From NCBI GenBank assembly GCA_963837775.1, contig CAWIOX010000029.1, positions 525,960 through 589,959 of the forward strand: DNA of 64,000 nucleotides. The letters are read 5' to 3'. Source of the DNA: CAWIOX01 sp963837775. GTDB taxonomy: Bacteria > Pseudomonadota > Gammaproteobacteria > Burkholderiales > Burkholderiaceae_D. The position numbers were made by a program, and so were the translations under genes. The notes under the pieces are model-generated. The model saw only the letters and a program-made list of their open reading frames with translations, did no database searches and was not told the origin of the DNA. Of this stretch, positions 43,721 through 54,571 are shown piece by piece (position 1 is the stretch's first letter; every line of letters starts with the position of its first letter).

Positions 43721-44929
43721 ATGAAAAACATAATTTCACCTGCGCTGCCGACCGAATGGCAACACGACGTTGCCAAGTCGATCGATAACGCATTTCGTAC
43801 GCAATTAGCCAAGAATAACCTAGGCTTGTCGCCGATTTCACTAGTTCTGGCCTATATGGACTGGGCACTGCATCTGGCCGTATCCCCTGGCCGGCAGATG
43901 TTGCTTGCGCAACGTGCCGTTGCACTTTCACAGCAGGCAATGAGTCCGTGGCAGCACGAGCCTGCAGTCAATGACGATGGCGAATCCGTGCGCGAAAATG
44001 ATCCCCGTTTCAGCGACCCAAGCTGGAACCAATGGCCCTTCAATGCCCTGAAGGAAGGATTCAAAGCCAGTGATGCCTGGTGGCGCGAGTCAACCCAAGT
44101 GGATGGCATTTCCAGTCACCATCATCACATGGTGAATTTCTTTACCCGCCAAGGACTGGATGCTCTGTCGCCATCCAACTGGGCAGTCACCAACCCGGAA
44201 GTGCTCAAGAAGGGACAGGATTCAATGGGTCAGAGCTGGCTCAAGGGTTACCAGAGCTACGCCAAAGACCTGCTGGAATATCAGAATGCCCGTGCAAACT
44301 CGGATGCCGGCATGCTCCGGCCGCTGGATTTCGAGGTGGGTAAGGATGTGGCACTGACCCCGGGGAAAGTGGTGTTTCGCAATCATCTGATTGAGCTTAT
44401 CCAGTACACACCCACCACTGAAACAGTGTACCCAGAGCCGCTGCTGATTGTGCCGTCATGCATCATGAAATATTACATTCTCGATCTGTCGCCCCATAAT
44501 TCGATGGTGCGCTATCTGGTAGGACAGGGACACACGGTGTTCATCATGTCGTGGCGCAACCCGGATGCGTCTGATCGTGATCTGGGCATGCAGGACTACC
44601 TGCAGACGGGCGTGATGGAAGCCATGGCCGCAGTGAAATTGCACACTGGCGCACCCCGTATTCATGCCATTGGCTACTGTCTGGGCGGCACTTTTTTGTC
44701 CATCGTGGCTGCAGCGTTGAGTCGTTGTAACCGGCAATCTCAATTACAGGCTCCGAGGCGTCGGCACGAAGACGCAGCATGCCTGGATAACCTGCCCGAA
44801 CTGACTACCATCACACTGCTGGCAGCACAAACAGAATTCAGCGAACCTGGCCAACTGGGCGTATTCATTGACGACGACCAGCTCAAGACGCTACGTGAAG
44901 CAATGGCTCGCACGGGCTACCTGTCAGGT
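43721..44929 (+). pseudogene. phaC: Class I PHA synthase PhaC, truncated at the chimeric junction
   Basis: PhaC polymerises hydroxyacyl-CoA into polyhydroxyalkanoate. ATG 43721 has aaagg upstream; earlier ATGs (43679, 43697) do not. The N-domain has LSPISLVLAYMDWALHLAVS. The catalytic Cys (about residue 320) lies in the lipase-like box GYCLGG, matching the usual position. The gene ends abruptly after ...EAMARTGYLSG at ~44929, where ~150-180 C-terminal residues including the catalytic Asp/His should follow. The frame continues by chance into GC-rich DNA. A stretch after AAALSR also reads poorly and may contain errors. Confidence 0.9.
44919..44929. other. Left composition junction (phaC to GC-rich DNA)
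   Basis: ACCTGTCAGGT is the last betaproteobacterial sequence; from 44930 the G+C content and codon pattern change at once, in mid-gene. The 11-mer is itself nearly palindromic, and its counterpart ACCTGACAGGT lies at 55236-55246. Confidence 0.85.
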
Positions 44930-45597
44930 CGGCACCGTCTGGGTGGCGGCGTGCCGGGGCCACGCGATCGCGACGAGCGCCACGCCGACGAGCGCGAGCA
45001 CGGCGACGAGCGCGATCGCACGCCGGTCGCGCAGCCAGCGGAACTCGAACGGCGAGGCGACCGCGAGCGCGAGCCCGAAGACGAGCGTGAACGGGTGATA
45101 GGTGGCCGCGACGAACCCTGCGATCGCGACCGCCGCGTAGCCGCGCGGCGTGGGCCGCGGTCCCAGGGCGAAGCGCAGCGCAAGCGCGAGCCAGAGGAGC
45201 ATCGGGCCGTAGAACACGCCGTGCAGGTGGATACAGGTAGATGTAGCCCGAGAACAAGGCGCCGCCCGAGACGAGGGCCGTGAGCGCGATCGCGCGCCGC
45301 TCGCGAGCGGCGAGTACGAGGGGACCACCCAGGCGGCGAGCGTGGTGGCGAAGTTGAAGAGCTGGATCGGGACGAGGCTGCCACCGCTCCAGCGGTAGCT
45401 CGCCCACGCCGTCGTCATGGCCAGCGGACGGAAGCCGCCGAGCCGAAGAACGGACGCCAGGTGACGCTCGTCGGATCGGCGACGTCGATCCACGCCGCCC
45501 AGTCGTAGGACTCGTTGTGGTGCGCGAAGGGAAAGCCGAGCACGAACCAGAACGCGATCCCGGTGACGCCGAGCAGCACCCAGCCGAGGCGTCCCAT
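44930..45597 (-). pseudogene. GC-rich membrane protein, truncated at junction (left arm)
   Basis: Starts MGRLGWVLLGVTGIAFWFVL at ATG 45597, then HHNESYDWAAWIDVADPTSV and further hydrophobic stretches (LVPIQLFNFATTLAAWVVPS). It looks like a multi-spanning envelope protein or GT-C-type enzyme, but I do not recognise the family. It is frameshifted in places and lost at the phaC junction. Confidence 0.55.
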
Positions 45598-45606
45598 CAA
45601 CGGTGT

Positions 45607-46044
45607 CTAGCCGGCCCGGTGCGGCGGCAGCCCCGTGCCCGTCGGGCCGGGCCGCTCGATCGCCCGATGGCGCAGCTCCTTCAGCTCGGCGGTGAGGATG
45701 CCGACGTCCTGGATCAGCGCCTTGTTCTGCTCCCTCAGGTTCGAGATCACGGTGCTGAAGTGGAACTGCAGCACGAGGATCATGAGGATCGCGATGAGGA
45801 ACAGGAACGCCGGCGGATAGTAGATGCCGACCAGGTGCGACAGCCGTTCGATGCCGGGATGAACACCGCCGAGAGGCACGAGCACGACAGCGAGGGATGA
45901 TCCACAAGCAGCGCGTACTGCTCGCGGAGCTGCTTCTTGCGCACCAGGTTCAGGATGAAGAGCAGGATCGCCAGGCCGGCCAGGACGACGAAGACGCGCG
46001 TGCGCAGCTGGATCCCCCGATCGGGACCGTGGGCAGGACTGCAT
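45607..46044 (-). CDS. DUF2304-family membrane protein (left arm)
   Basis: About 145 codons. The cleaner mirror copy reads LLAGLAILLFILNLVRKKQL, then YALLWIVASLVLCLSAVFIH and YYPPAFLFLVAILMILIL, the three-helix DUF2304 pattern, followed by a coiled coil (EQNKSLIQDVGILTAQVKEL). DUF2304 proteins are commonly found next to GT2 glycosyltransferases. This copy has an internal frame break near 45900. Confidence 0.7.
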   Translation of the reverse strand: MQSCPRSRSGDPAAHARLRRPGRPGDPALHPEPGAQEAAPRAVRAACGSSLAVVLVPLGGVHPGIERLSHLVGIYYPPAFLFLIAILMILVLQFHFSTVISNLREQNKALIQDVGILTAELKELRHRAIERPGPTGTGLPPHRAG

Positions 46045-46066
46045 CGGGTCGCATCGCCGCGCCCTC

Positions 46067-46931
46067 CTAGGCCGCGCGGCGCAGGTGGCCGCCCGTTCGA
46101 GGATGTCGATCATCGGCTCGCAGCGATGGCGGGCAGGATCCGCTCGAGGCGCCCGGGCACGGCGTGCAGGTTGTGGTAGGTGATGAAGGAGTCGACCGCG
46201 CCGAGCGGCACGCGCGGCACGTCGGGCGCGCACTCCCACGGATGGAGGAACAGCGACCGGCCGCGCGGCGCGGACGCGGCGAGCGCGCCTTCGAAGACGA
46301 GCGCGGCAAGCGCGCGCAGGTAGAAGCCGCCGGCGACCGGGAGGCGCAGGCCGGCCACGGCGTGCACCGCGACCGGGAACTCGACGAGCGCGCCGTCCGG
46401 ATCGTGGCGCGCGAGGTCGTCGCGCGCCGGGCGATAGATGCCGAGCGGCGCGCCCGCGACGCCGTAGAGCTTCACCCGCGCGGGAAGATGCTCGAGTCGT
46501 AGGCGAATCCCTCGTCGCGCAGCACGTCGAGCCCCACGCCGTCGTGCGGTCGAGGCTGAACGTCGGCGCGCGGAAGCCGACCACCGGGATAGCGCGCCGA
46601 GCGCGTCCTCGACCGCCGGCGGAACTCGCGCAGCTCGGCGCGGAAGCTCTCGCGATCGAGCCGCCAGAGCGACGTGTGCGAGAAGCCGTGACTGGCGAGC
46701 TCGTGGCCCTCGTCGACGATGCGGCGCAGCAGCGCGGGGTGCTGCGCGGCGACGTCGCCGAGGACGAAGAACGTCGGCGCGCGCCCGGTGCCGGCGCAGC
46801 AGGTCGAGGATGCGTCGGTGCCCTCGCGACGACGGATCGCGCGGTCGTCCTGTCGCGCACGTGCGCGCGGACGAGCTCGGGGTGAAACCAGTCCTCGATG
46901 TCGAACGTGAGCGAGGAGGGTGGGTGCTCAT
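46067..46931 (-). pseudogene. Polysaccharide deacetylase, frameshifted (left arm)
   Basis: Mirror of 53141-54106 but about 100 bp shorter, with many indels. Fragments such as the deacetylase C-terminal region with VPLGAVDSFITYHNLHAVPG are recognisable. The ATG at 46931 overlaps the GT2 stop. See the right copy for motifs. Confidence 0.6.
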
Positions 46932-47688
46932 CGCGCCGACTCGATCGGCATGCGCAGCACCTTGCGCCGCAGCAGGACCATGAGGATCGAGAGCATCATC
47001 TTCGACACGTAGTAGAACGCCTTGAGGTTCGAGTGCATCGACGTGCCGGCGGTGCGGGCCTGCATCACGACCGGAACCTCGCGCACGCGGAAGCCGGCGA
47101 GCACGAGCAGGATGATCGTGTCCGCGTCGGGGAAGTCGCTCGGGTAGTTGTCGCGGGCGAAGAAGCGCAGCACGCGCGCAGTTCATCGCCTGATAGCCCG
47201 AGTCGGATCGGAGAAGCCATGCGCGTGACGAACGTCACGATCGCGCCGAACACGCCATGCCGAGGCGGCGCGGCAGCGGGATCGGGTAGTTCGCCGTGCC
47301 GATGAAGCGCGAGCCGATCGCGACGTCCGCCTCGCCGCGCGCGACGGGCGCGAACAGGGCGGCCGCCGAATTCGGGTCGTGCTGGCCGTCGGCGTCGATC
47401 TGGATGATGAACTCGAAGCCCTGTGCGAGCGCGTACTTGAAGCCGGTCTGCACCGCGCCGCCGTAGCCGAGGTTGCACGGCAGGTCGACGACGTCGGCGC
47501 CGGCACTCGTGCGGCGACCGCCGTGCGGTCGTCGAGCAGTCGCTGACGACCACGATGCGCGCCCCGGGAAGCTCGCGCGGATGGCGGCGAGCGTCGGCCG
47601 AGGCTCGCCTCCTCGTTGTACGCGGGGAAGACGACGAGGAGCCGCCGGCCCGCAAGGGTAGGGTCGAGACGGCGATCGCGGGGTTCAT
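46928..47688 (-). CDS. GT2 glycosyltransferase (DPM1-like), frameshifted (left arm)
   Basis: Family 2 glycosyltransferase resembling dolichyl-phosphate mannosyltransferases. Readable pieces include MQTGFKYALAQGFEFIIQID, the DADGQHDP metal-binding motif, IGSRFIGTANYPIPLPRRLG and EVPVVMQARTAGTSMHSNLK. The pieces are in different frames, so indels are present. ATG 47688 gives MNPAIAVSTLPLRAG. Confidence 0.75.
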
Positions 47689-47760
47689 GGCGTGCGCCGT
47701 ACTCTAGGGCCCATCGCGCTCATTCCACAAGACCGGGTTTTCGGCTAGGATGCGGCCGGC

Positions 47761-48965
47761 ATGATCCCCGAGGACCGGGGCCGTCGCACCCGCTCTCCGT
47801 CGCCCGCTTCGTCTGCTGCTCGTCGTCCATGCCCTCACCGCCGGAGGCGCCGAGCGCGTGCTCGCGCTCCTCGCGGACGCGTGGGGCAAAGCGCGGCGAC
47901 GAGGTGACGGTCGCCACGTTCGCGGACGAGGGCGAGGTCCCGTTCTACACGCTCGATCCGCTCGTGCGGACGGTGCACATGGGCACGAACGGCGGCCCCG
48001 GTGCCTTCCTGCGCCTGCTCGGCCCGCTGGGGCGGAACCTCGCGCGCATGCACGCCATTCGGCGCGCGATCGACGCGGTGCAGCCAGGATGTACGGTCCT
48101 CCCGTTCATGAACGTCACGAACGTGCTCACCGTGCTCGCGAACCGCGGCAGCGGCGTGCCCGTGATCGCGGCCGAGCACGTCGATCCGCACCATCAGGAC
48201 ATCGGCCCGCTGTGGGACGACGAGCTCCGCGCATGGACCTATCCGCATCTTCACCGCCTCCTCGTGCTGAACCGGCACATCCTCGGACATTTCCCCGCGG
48301 ACGCGCGACGCATCGCGCTCGTCATGCCGAATCCGGTCGTGCCGCCGGGCGGCGAAGGCGAAGGCGCCGCGCGCGCGCGCGCGCCGCGCGCGGTCGTGGG
48401 GCCCAAGCGCATCCTCGCCATGGGACGCCTGGAGTCCGGAGAAGGGGCTTCGACCTCCTGCTCGACGGCGGGTTTCCGCCTCGCTCGCCCCGCGCCATCC
48501 CGAGTGGACGCTCGAGATCAAGGGCGAGGGCGAGCTGCGCCCCAGCAGCTCGAGGCCCAAGCGCGCGCGGCTCGGCGTTCACGAGCGAGCCCGCATGCCG
48601 GGGATGCACGACAACCATCCACAGCCCTCGCGGCGGGGTCCGACGTGTTCGTTCTCTCCTCGCGCTCGGACGCGTTCCCGATGGCGCTCTGCGAGGCGAT
48701 GGCGAGCGGCGTGCCGGTGGTTTCCTTCGACTGTCCGTCCGGGCCGCGCGGGAGATCGTGCGCGATGGCGTCGACGGCGTGCTCGTGCCCCCGGGCGACG
48801 TCCCAGCCTTGGCCGCCGCGATCGAGCGCGTGCTCACGGATCCCGACCTGGCCTCGCGCCTGTCTGCGCGCGCGGTCGAGATCACGGGCCGCTTCGGCAT
48901 GGCGGCGGTCCTCGAGCGCTGGGACGCGCTTCTTCGCGGACCTGCCGAGTTCCTCCGTGCGCAGC
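47761..48965 (+). CDS. GT4-type glycosyltransferase, frameshifted (left arm)
   Basis: The best-preserved reading gives LLLVVHALTAGGAERVLALL (the GT4 GGAE motif), then NVTNVLTVLANRGSGVPVIA, KRILAMGRL, a nucleotide-sugar site SDAFPMALCEAMASGVPVV and VRDGVDGVLVPPGDVPALAA. It is divergent from the GT2 gene. At least three frame breaks occur (near 47810, 48440 and 48700). Family call is sound, substrate unknown. Confidence 0.75.
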
Positions 48966-50044
48966 CGGTAGACCGCGAAGCCCTTCCGCGTCGCGCAGCC
49001 TCTTCGAATCGCTCCGGCATGCGCGTGAACGCGGGTGACACGAGCAGCCGTGTCGCGCTCCGCGCGAGGTCACCCTCGCGCGCCCCGGAGGTCGCGCCGC
49101 TCCGCCAGATCACGAACACGGGCCGCCCGAAGCGCGCGAGCCGCTCGGCATCGCGCTCGACCTCACGGCCCTCGCCGTACAGGTCGGCCTGCACGCGATG
49201 GCGGTCCGCCGCGTCGTCGGCGGGAAGTCCCGCCAGGTCCGGCCCCGCCGGCGAGCCGCAGAACATCTGCCGGCGAGCGAAGACCATAACGCCCAGTTCC
49301 GGAAACCCTCGTCGACCAGCACGGCGTCGTGCGGCGTGTTAACCTCGAGCCACGCGTAGAGTCTGAGCTCGGCGGGCGACGTGGGGCGTATGCACGTCGC
49401 GGTCGCACCGTGCGGTCGACCGTGAAGCCGAAGATCGTGCATGCGAAGGCGGCGCGACGAAGAGAGCGCCGTGACGGATCGCGGCCGTGCGCGGCGCGCC
49501 CAGACGCGAGCGGAGCCGTGAGAGCGCGGCAGGAGCGCCGGCAGGCCAGGATCGCGGGCGGGGAGGACGGTGGAAGACGAGGTTCGCCTCGTTGTTCATC
49601 GGCAGGTCGACGACCAGGCAGAAGAAATCGCGCCCAGGGCCGCAGCCGCCCCGACCGCGCCCGGACCGTCCTTCGCGACGACGATCCCGCGCGCCGGTGC
49701 GAACGCGAGTGCGAAGACGACGCCGCACGAGGTGAGGGGCTCGTCCACGCCATGCGACCGTCGAGCGTGAGGTAGCGGTGCGCGAGGCCGCTCTGCGCCG
49801 ACTGCCAGCCGTGCGAGATGGACCACGTGTAGGGTGCGGCGGCGAGCCCGCCGGCGACGAGTGCCGCGGCGATCCAAACCAGCCGCCCCGGCGAGGGGGG
49901 GCCGGAGCGGCGACGAAGCCGCGCGCGACGAGCGCGAGCGCGAGCGACGCGCCGAGGATCGGCAACACCGAGAGCCCGACGACGCCGTGGACGAACAGCA
50001 TTCCCGAGGCGCCGAGTGCGGCGACGAGCAGCAGGGCGCTCGGC
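48960..50044 (-). pseudogene. GC-rich GT-C-like membrane protein, cut by the palindrome axis (left arm)
   Basis: Only the C-terminal part lies in the window, because the fold axis replaces its 5' part with the mirror. Hydrophobic stretches (VVGLSVLPILGASLALALVA) precede a soluble tail with SELRLYAWLEANTPHDAVLV-like text, which recalls the periplasmic region of GT-C mannosyltransferase-type proteins. Frames are broken repeatedly. Ends are approximate. Confidence 0.5.
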
Positions 50045-50059
50045 CCGCCCGGCGCCGAG
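50039..50059. other. Axis of the giant palindrome
   Basis: CTCGGC (50039-50044) and GCCGAG (50054-50059) flank a 9-base loop, and pairing continues outward on both sides with small indels. This is the turning point where the sequence reads back through its own complement. Confidence 0.9.
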
Positions 50060-51165
50060 GCGCCCCTGCTGCTCGTCGGGGGGCTCGGCGCCTCGGGAAT
50101 GCTGTCGTCCACGGCGTCGTCGGGCTCTCGGTGTTGCCGATCCTCGGCGCGTCGCTCGCGCTCGCGCTCGTCGCGCGCGGCTTCGTGGGCGGTCAGAGCT
50201 CCCCTCGCCGGGGCGGCTCGCTTGGATCGCCGCGGCACTCGTCGCCGGCGGGCTCGCCGCCGCGAGACACGTGGTCCATCTCGCACGGCTGGCAGTCGGC
50301 GCAGAGCGGCCTCGCGCACCGCTACCTCACGCTCGACGGTCGCATGGCGTGGACAAGCTCCTCACAGCGTGCGGCGTCGTCTTCGCACTCGCGTTCGCAC
50401 CGGCGCGCGGGATCGTCGTCGCGAAGGACAGTCCGGGCGCGGTCGGGTCGGGTGCTTGGCATGTCGGCGCGATTCTCTTCGGCCTGGTCGTCGACCTGCC
50501 GATGAACAACGAGGCGAAGTTCGTCTTCCACGCGTTCTTCCTGCTCGCGATCCTGGCCGGCCCGGCGCTCCTGCCGTGGCTCTCAGGGCTCCGCTCGCGT
50601 CTGGGCGCGCCGCGCACGGCCGCCGATGAGTCACGGCGGGCTCTTCGTCGTGCACCTTCGCACTCCACGATCTTCGGCTTCACGGTCGACCGCACGGGGC
50701 GACCGCGACGCGCGCACGAGCCATATTCGCCCGCCGAGCTGAGACTCTACGCGTGGCTCGAGGCGAACACGCCGCACGACGCCGTGCTGGTCAACAAGGG
50801 CTTCCGGAACTGAGCGGAGATGGTCTTCGCTCGCCGGCAGATGTTCTGCGGCTCGCCGGCGGGGCCGGACCTGGCGGGACTTTCCGCCGACAACGCGGCG
50901 GACCGCCATCGCGTGCAGGCCGACCTGTACGGCGAGGGCCGTGAGGAGTGGAGCGCGATCCCGGGGGGGGGGGGAATCGGGCGGCCCGTGTTCGTGATCT
51001 GGCGGAGCGGCGCGACCTCGGGGCGCGCGAGGGTGACCTCGCGCGCGGCGCGACACGGGTGCTCGTGTCACCCGCGTTCAAGCGCATGCCGGAGCGATTC
51101 GAAGAGGCTGCGCGACGCAGGAAGAGGGTCGCGGTCTCCCGGCTGCGCACAGAGGAACTCGGCAG
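50054..51165 (+). pseudogene. GC-rich GT-C-like membrane protein (right arm)
   Basis: Mirror of 48960-50044. Recognisable text: LSVLPILGASLALALVARGF, KLLTACGVVFALAFAPARGI, LVVDLPMNNEAKFVFHAFFL, then ELRLYAWLEANTPHDAVLV and RPVFVIWRSG. Several frame shifts, including one near 50810 and a run of G at 50970-50979. End approximate; it is convergent with the GT4 gene. Confidence 0.5.
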
Positions 51166-52306
51166 GTCCGCGAAGACGGCGTCCGGGCGCTCGAGGACCG
51201 CCGCCATGCCGAAGCGGCCCGTGATCTCGACCGCGCGCGCAGACAGGCGCGAGGCCAGGTCGGGATCCGTGAGCACGCGGTCGATCGCGGCGGCCGAGGC
51301 TGGGACATCGCCCCGGGGGCACGAGCGCGCCGTCGACGCCATCGCGCACGATCTGTCGCGCGGCCCGGACGGACGGTGGAAGGAAACCGCCGGAGCGCCG
51401 CTCGCCATCGCCTCGCAGAGCGCCATCGGGAACGCGTCCGGAGCGCGAGGAGAAACGAACACGTCGGAGACAGCCGCGAACGCGCTCGCGGACATCGTCG
51501 TGGATCCCCGGCATGCGGGCTCGCTCGTGAACGCCGGAGACGCGCGCGCTTGGGCCTCGAGTCCTCGGGCGCAGCTCTACCTCGCCCTTGATCTCGAGCG
51601 TCCACTAGGGAAAAGCGGGGCGAGCGAGGCGCGGAGCTCGCCGTCGAGCCAGGAGGTGGAGGCCTCTTCCCGGGTTTGAGGCGTCCCATGGCGAGGATGC
51701 GCTTGGGCCCTACGAGCCGCGCGCGGCGCGCGGGGGGGAGAGGGGGCTTCGCCTTCGCCGCCCGGCGGCACGACCGGATTCGGCATGACGAGCGCGATGC
51801 GTCGCGCATCCGCGGGGAAATGGGCGAAGATGGAGAGTTTCGCGCGCGAGGGGAGTGAGAAGTAGTGGATAGGTCCATGCGCGAGACCTAGTCATCCCAC
51901 AGCGGGCCGATGCTACTGATGGTGCTGACTCGGCCGCGATCACGGGCGCGCCGCTGCCGCGGCTCGACGCATAGCAATCGTGACGTTCAAAACGGAAAAA
52001 CAGTACATCCGGCCGCACCGCGTCGATCGCGCGCCGATGGCGCGTCCGCGCGCGGCGCAGAGAAAACAGCGGGGCCACCCGTGCCCATGTGCACCGTCCG
52101 CACGAGCGGATCGAGCGTGTAGAACGGGACCTCGCCCTCGTCCGTGAACGTGGCGACCCGTCACCTCGTCGCCGCGCTTTGCCGCCGCGTCCGCGAGGAG
52201 CGCGAGCACGCGCTCGGCGCCTCCGGCCGTGAGGGCATGGACGACGAGCAGCAGACGAAGCGGGCGACGGAGAGCGGGTGCGACGGGCGCGGTGCTTGGG
52301 GATCAT
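51165..52306 (-). pseudogene. GT4-type glycosyltransferase, heavily frameshifted (right arm)
   Basis: Mirror of 47761-48965, in worse condition. Pieces such as KRILAMGRL, FPMALCEAMASG and the C-terminal RLSARAVEITGRFGMAAVLE survive in separate frames. One region near 51950-52050 differs strongly from the left arm. Confidence 0.6.
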
Positions 52307-52376
52307 GCCGGCCGCATCCTAGCCGAAACCCGGTCTTGAGGATGAGTGCGATGGGCCCCAGAGTACGGCGCACGCC

Positions 52377-53144
52377 ATGAACCCCGCGATCGTCTTCTCG
52401 ACCCTACCCTCGCCGGGCCGGCGGCTCCTCGTCGTCGTCCCGGCCTACAACGAGGAGGCGAGCCTCGGCTCGACGCTGGCCGCCATCCAACGCGAGTTGC
52501 CCGGCGTGCGCATCGTCGTGATCAGCGACTGCTCCACCGACCGTACCGTCGCGGTCGCCGCGGCGGCCGGCGCCGACGCGTCGACCTGCCCTGCAACCTG
52601 GGCTACGGCGGCGCCGTGCAGACCGGATTCAAGTACGCGCTGGCCCACGGATTCGAAGCCATCCTCCAGATCGACGCCGACGGGCAGCACGACCCGAAGT
52701 CGGCCGCGGCGCTGCTCGCCCCGGTGGCCTCCGGCGAGGCGGACATTGCCATCGGCTCCCGCTTCACCGGCAAGGCGAACTACCCGATTCCGCTGCCACG
52801 CCGCATCGGCATGGGAGTCTCGGCGCGACGTCAGGTTCGTCACGCGGAAGCACTGCTCCGACCCGACATCCGGGTTCCAGGCGATGAACAGTCGCGTGCT
52901 GCGCTTCTTCGCCCGTGACAACTACCCGAGGCGACTTTCCGGATGCGGACACGATCATCCTGCTCGTGCTCGCCGGGTTCCGCGTGCGGCCGAAGTGCCC
53001 GTCGTCATGCAGGCCCGGACGGCCGGCACGTCGATGCACTCGAACCTCAAGGCGTTCTACTACGTCTCGAAGATGATGCTCTCGATCCTCATGGTGCTGC
53101 TGCGGCGGAAGGTCCTGCGCATGCCGATCGAGGAGTCGAGATGA
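52377..53144 (+). CDS. GT2 glycosyltransferase (DPM1-like), frameshifted (right arm)
   Basis: Starts MNPAIVFSTLPSPGRRLLVV, with the GT2 opening VVVPAYNEEASLGSTLAAI and VISDCSTDRT. After a shift near 52580 it reads NLGYGGAVQTGFKYALAHGF, DADGQHDPKSAAALLAP and IAIGSRFTGKANYPIPLPRR. Another shift returns it to EVPVVMQARTAGTSMHSNLK and the end RRKVLRMPIEESR. The stop overlaps the deacetylase ATG (ATGA). Likely transfers a sugar to a polyprenyl phosphate. Confidence 0.8.
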   Translation: MNPAIVFSTLPSPGRRLLVVVPAYNEEASLGSTLAAIQRELPGVRIVVISDCSTDRTVAVAAAAGADASTCPATWATAAPCRPDSSTRWPTDSKPSSRSTPTGSTTRSRPRRCSPRWPPARRTLPSAPASPARRTTRFRCHAASAWESRRDVRFVTRKHCSDPTSGFQAMNSRVLRFFARDNYPRRLSGCGHDHPARARRVPRAAEVPVVMQARTAGTSMHSNLKAFYYVSKMMLSILMVLLRRKVLRMPIEESR

Positions 53145-54106
53145 GTACCGAGGCGGGGCGGCCGACAAGCCCGGCGGAAAATCGCGCAATGATCGTCCTC
53201 GCGCGACGGCGGCGCGCACGACGGCCGCACGCGCGACGGGGCCGCGCGCCTTCTCGCTGACGTTCGACATCGAGGACTGGTTCCACCCCGAACTCGTCCG
53301 CGCGCATGTGGCGAAGGACGACCGGCGGAGCGTCGTGCGCGAGGGCACCGGGAACATTCTCGACATGCTGCGGCGGCGCGGCGTGCACTCGACGTTCTTC
53401 GTCCTCGGCGACGTCGCCCGACGCCACCCGGATCTCATCCGGCGCATCGTCGATGAGGGCCATGAGTTGGCCAGCCATGGGGATTCGCACACCTCGCTGT
53501 GGCGCCTCGATCGCGAGAGCTTCCGCGGCGAGCTGAGGGCATTTCGCCATGCGGTGCGCGAGCCGCGCTCGGCGCGGATCCCGTCGTCGGCTTCCGGGGC
53601 TCCGACGTTCAGCCTCGACCGGACGACGGCGTGGGGCTCGACGTGCTGCGCGAGGAAGGATTCGCCTACGACTCGAGCATCTTCCCGATGCGGGTGAAGC
53701 CTAGGTGTGCCGGGTGCGCCGCTGCGGGATCTACCGCCCGGCGGCAGACGACCTGGCGCGCCACGACCCATCGGGTGCGATCGTCGAATTTCCGGTCGCC
53801 GTTCACGACCTGTTCGGCCTGAGGATTCCCGTCGCCGGCGGCTTCTACCTGCGCGCACTCCCCCCGTTCAGTGTTCGAGGGGGCGCTCGCCGCCGTGCTC
53901 GTCGCCGACCCGCGTCGCTGTTCCTCCACCCGTGGAGTGCGCTCCCGACGTGCCGCGCGTCCCGCTCGGCGCTGTGGACGCGTTCATCACGTACCACGGG
54001 CTCGCGGACGTTCTGAACGCCGCCTCGAGCGGCTCCTCGCACGCCACCGTGCGTCCCGATGATCGACATCCTCGCGCAGGGCGGCCACCTGCAGCGCGCC
54101 GCCTGA
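53141..54106 (+). CDS. Polysaccharide deacetylase (NodB-like), frameshifted (right arm)
   Basis: NodB-homology deacetylase. Motifs: FSLTFDIEDWFHPELV (motif 1), STFFVLGDVARRHPDLIRRI, GHELASHGDSHTSLWRLD (metal-binding HxxxH region), then AYDSSIFPM, EFPVAVHDLFGLRIPVAGGF and a C-terminal LFLHPW with VPLGAVDAFITYHGLA. The pattern resembles XrtA/exosortase-associated deacetylases (DUF3473-like tail). Frame breaks near 53215, 53590, 53700 and 53900. Confidence 0.75.
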
Positions 54107-54133
54107 GCCCGGCCACCGACCCGGAGAACGCCC

Positions 54134-54562
54134 ATGCAGACCCTGCCCATCGTGGGAATCCAGTTCCGGACGCGCGTCTTCGTGCTGCTCGCCGGGCTCG
54201 CCATCCTCCTGTTCATCCTGAACCTGGTCCGCAAGAAGCAGCTGCGCGAACAGTACGCGCTGTTGTGGATCGTCGCGTCGCTGGTCCTCTGCCTGTCCGC
54301 AGTGTTCATCCACGGGCTGGAGCGACTCTCGCACCTGGTCGGCATCTATTACCCGCCGGCGTTCCTGTTCCTCGTCGCAATCCTGATGATTCTCATCCTG
54401 CAGTTCCACTTCAGCACGGTGATCTCGAACCTCGCGAGCAGAACAAGTCGCTGATCCAGGATGTCGGGATCCTCACCGCCCAGGTGAAGGAGCTGCGCAC
54501 TCGGCAATCGAGCGCACCCAGCCCGACGGGCACGGGGCTGCCGCCGCACCAGGGCCGGCTAG
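54134..54562 (+). CDS. DUF2304-family membrane protein (right arm)
   Basis: The cleanest GC-rich gene: MQTLPIVGIQFRTRVFVLLA, three hydrophobic helices, then a coiled coil. One indel near 54430 separates VISNL from EQNKSLIQDVGILTAQVKEL. It follows the deacetylase by 27 bp. DUF2304 members are typically partners of glycosyltransferases; role unknown. Confidence 0.75.
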
Positions 54563-54571
54563 ACACCGTTG

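Larger units (their letters stand above)
36155..50044 (+). repeat. Left arm of a giant inverted repeat
   Basis: This arm is mirrored by 50054-64000 around an axis at ~50049. Anchor pairs: cheA start 37680/62475, motA 40578/59577, IS3 end 43211/56941, junction 44929/55236, GT2 start 47688/52377. The coordinate sum is constant (100155) from cheA to the methyltransferase but drifts by over 100 within the GC-rich section, showing indels there. The repeat continues beyond the window on the right. Confidence 0.95.

Noticed and set aside
43679..45283. A 534-codon open frame running from phaC into GC-rich DNA, suggesting a novel fusion protein
   Set aside because: After GYLSG the frame is antisense to a real membrane-protein gene and consists of Arg/Glu-rich low-complexity text typical of chance frames in GC-rich DNA. 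The fusion is a junction artefact.
45937..51679. Many long Arg/Ala/Pro-rich frames on both strands of the GC-rich region
   Set aside because: Stop codons are rare in such DNA; these frames have low-complexity composition and overlap the recognisable genes.
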